A DNA stretch of 5,810 nucleotides, from contig SKSH01000099.1 in the NCBI GenBank assembly GCA_007118075.1, positions 1 through 5,810 of the forward strand, read 5' to 3'. The position numbers and the translations under genes are program-made. Under the pieces are notes generated by a model. It saw only the letters and a program-made list of their open reading frames with translations. It did not search any database and had not been told where the DNA came from. This DNA is from Halobacteriales archaeon (GTDB lineage Archaea; Halobacteriota; Halobacteria; Halobacteriales; SKSH01). Below are positions 5,444 through 5,810 of the stretch, one piece after another (the first letter of the stretch is position 1; each line of letters opens with the position of its first letter).

Positions 5444-5810
5444 ATGACGAAGCGCCGGGTCCAACTGCCCCCCACGGCTCAGTCGACGTACGATGAGCTT
5501 GTAGACTCGGTTAGATCTCGTCTCGTGGAGGCCGAGGATCTTGGCGATGCGGTCCAAGAGGTACTCGCTGACCTCAACGGTGACCGAGCGTTGTTCGACC
5601 AGTGGAGGGCGGGTGAACCAATCGAGCTCGCCGATCGCGCACGACTGCTCAACTATCATCCCGACAATGCCACACTCGAAAGCGAATACTATGCCGAGAA
5701 GGATGAGGAGGCATTCCAGCGATCCAAAGCGTTACAGTGGCTCTGGCGACAGTTCGATCGGACTCCTTTCGCCGATAATATCGATTTCGGATTGCCGTTC
5801 AGAGAGATGC
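5444..5810 (+). CDS. Conserved-looking haloarchaeal protein of unknown function, 3'-truncated
   Basis: The frame is open from the ATG at 5444 to the window end, giving 122 residues with no stop. A basic N-terminal tail (MTKRRVQLPP) is followed by an acidic, helix-prone stretch (about 14-48), then a segment with many aromatic and charged residues: LLNYHPDNATLESEYYAEK (68-86) and ALQWLWRQFDRTPFADN (96-112). No signal peptide or membrane segment is visible, so it looks soluble. I do not recognise a named domain; the composition and motif density look like a protein conserved among haloarchaea. A GTG at 5423 would add seven residues but sits in the upstream hairpin. There is no Shine-Dalgarno; TTTATA (5439-5444) overlaps the ATG, while ACTTTTGG (5412-5419) is better placed as a TATA box for a leaderless start. 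It lies 58 bases after pitA on the same strand, so co-transcription is possible. Confidence 0.75.
   Translation, partial: MTKRRVQLPPTAQSTYDELVDSVRSRLVEAEDLGDAVQEVLADLNGDRALFDQWRAGEPIELADRARLLNYHPDNATLESEYYAEKDEEAFQRSKALQWLWRQFDRTPFADNIDFGLPFREM

Noticed and set aside
5258..5659. 133-codon minus-strand open frame across the pitA end and the last gene
   Set aside because: It overlaps two plus-strand genes antisense and its translation becomes Arg-rich and low in complexity.
1..5810. CRISPR array, tRNA, rRNA, insertion sequence or defence system
   Set aside because: I saw no regularly spaced direct repeats, tRNA cloverleaf pattern, transposase, integrase, nuclease or toxin motif.

Overview
This window appears to join two unrelated genomes. 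From about position 650 to the end it reads as an extremely halophilic archaeon (class Halobacteria). The proteins are rich in Asp and Glu, the gene set is haloarchaeal (class I lysyl-tRNA synthetase, PDZ-containing site-2 protease, PadR regulator, PitA-type chlorite dismutase/monooxygenase fusion), and the tetranucleotide CTAG is scarce. The first 372 bases are the 3' end of a livF-type ABC transporter gene from a high-GC bacterium, perhaps an actinobacterium. There, 39 of the first 40 codons end in G or C and the protein is Arg-rich rather than acidic. Positions 373 to about 651 hold no gene I can support and contain the boundary.

Layout: (1) livF 3' fragment, 1-372, plus strand. (2) Non-coding or junction stretch with small hairpins, 373-651. 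(3) Class I lysyl-tRNA synthetase, plus strand, ending at 1521. Homology starts abruptly in mid-protein at about 652, so the N-terminal half with the first ATP-binding motif is absent. (4) A 592-residue membrane site-2 protease (M50) with three PDZ-like segments, 1571-3349, 49 bases after lysS. (5) A PadR-family repressor on the minus strand, 3362-3877, tail-to-tail with the protease. (6) A 98-base divergent promoter region with an imperfect dyad. (7) pitA, 3976-5385, a ChdC/HemQ-like heme protein fused to two further ferredoxin-like (ABM-type) lobes. (8) The 5' part of a conserved-looking haloarchaeal gene of unknown function, from 5444 and cut off by the window end.

How the parts relate: lysS and the protease are co-directional and may be co-transcribed. 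The padR-pitA pair is a typical divergent regulator-target arrangement. PitA keeps the Tyr, Met, His and Gln positions expected of coproheme decarboxylases, and coproheme is an intermediate of the archaeal siroheme-dependent heme route, so a heme-linked role is plausible. I saw no CRISPR array, tRNA, rRNA, transposase or toxin/defence system. The main caution is the boundary near 650, which is more likely an assembly chimera than a real rearrangement.
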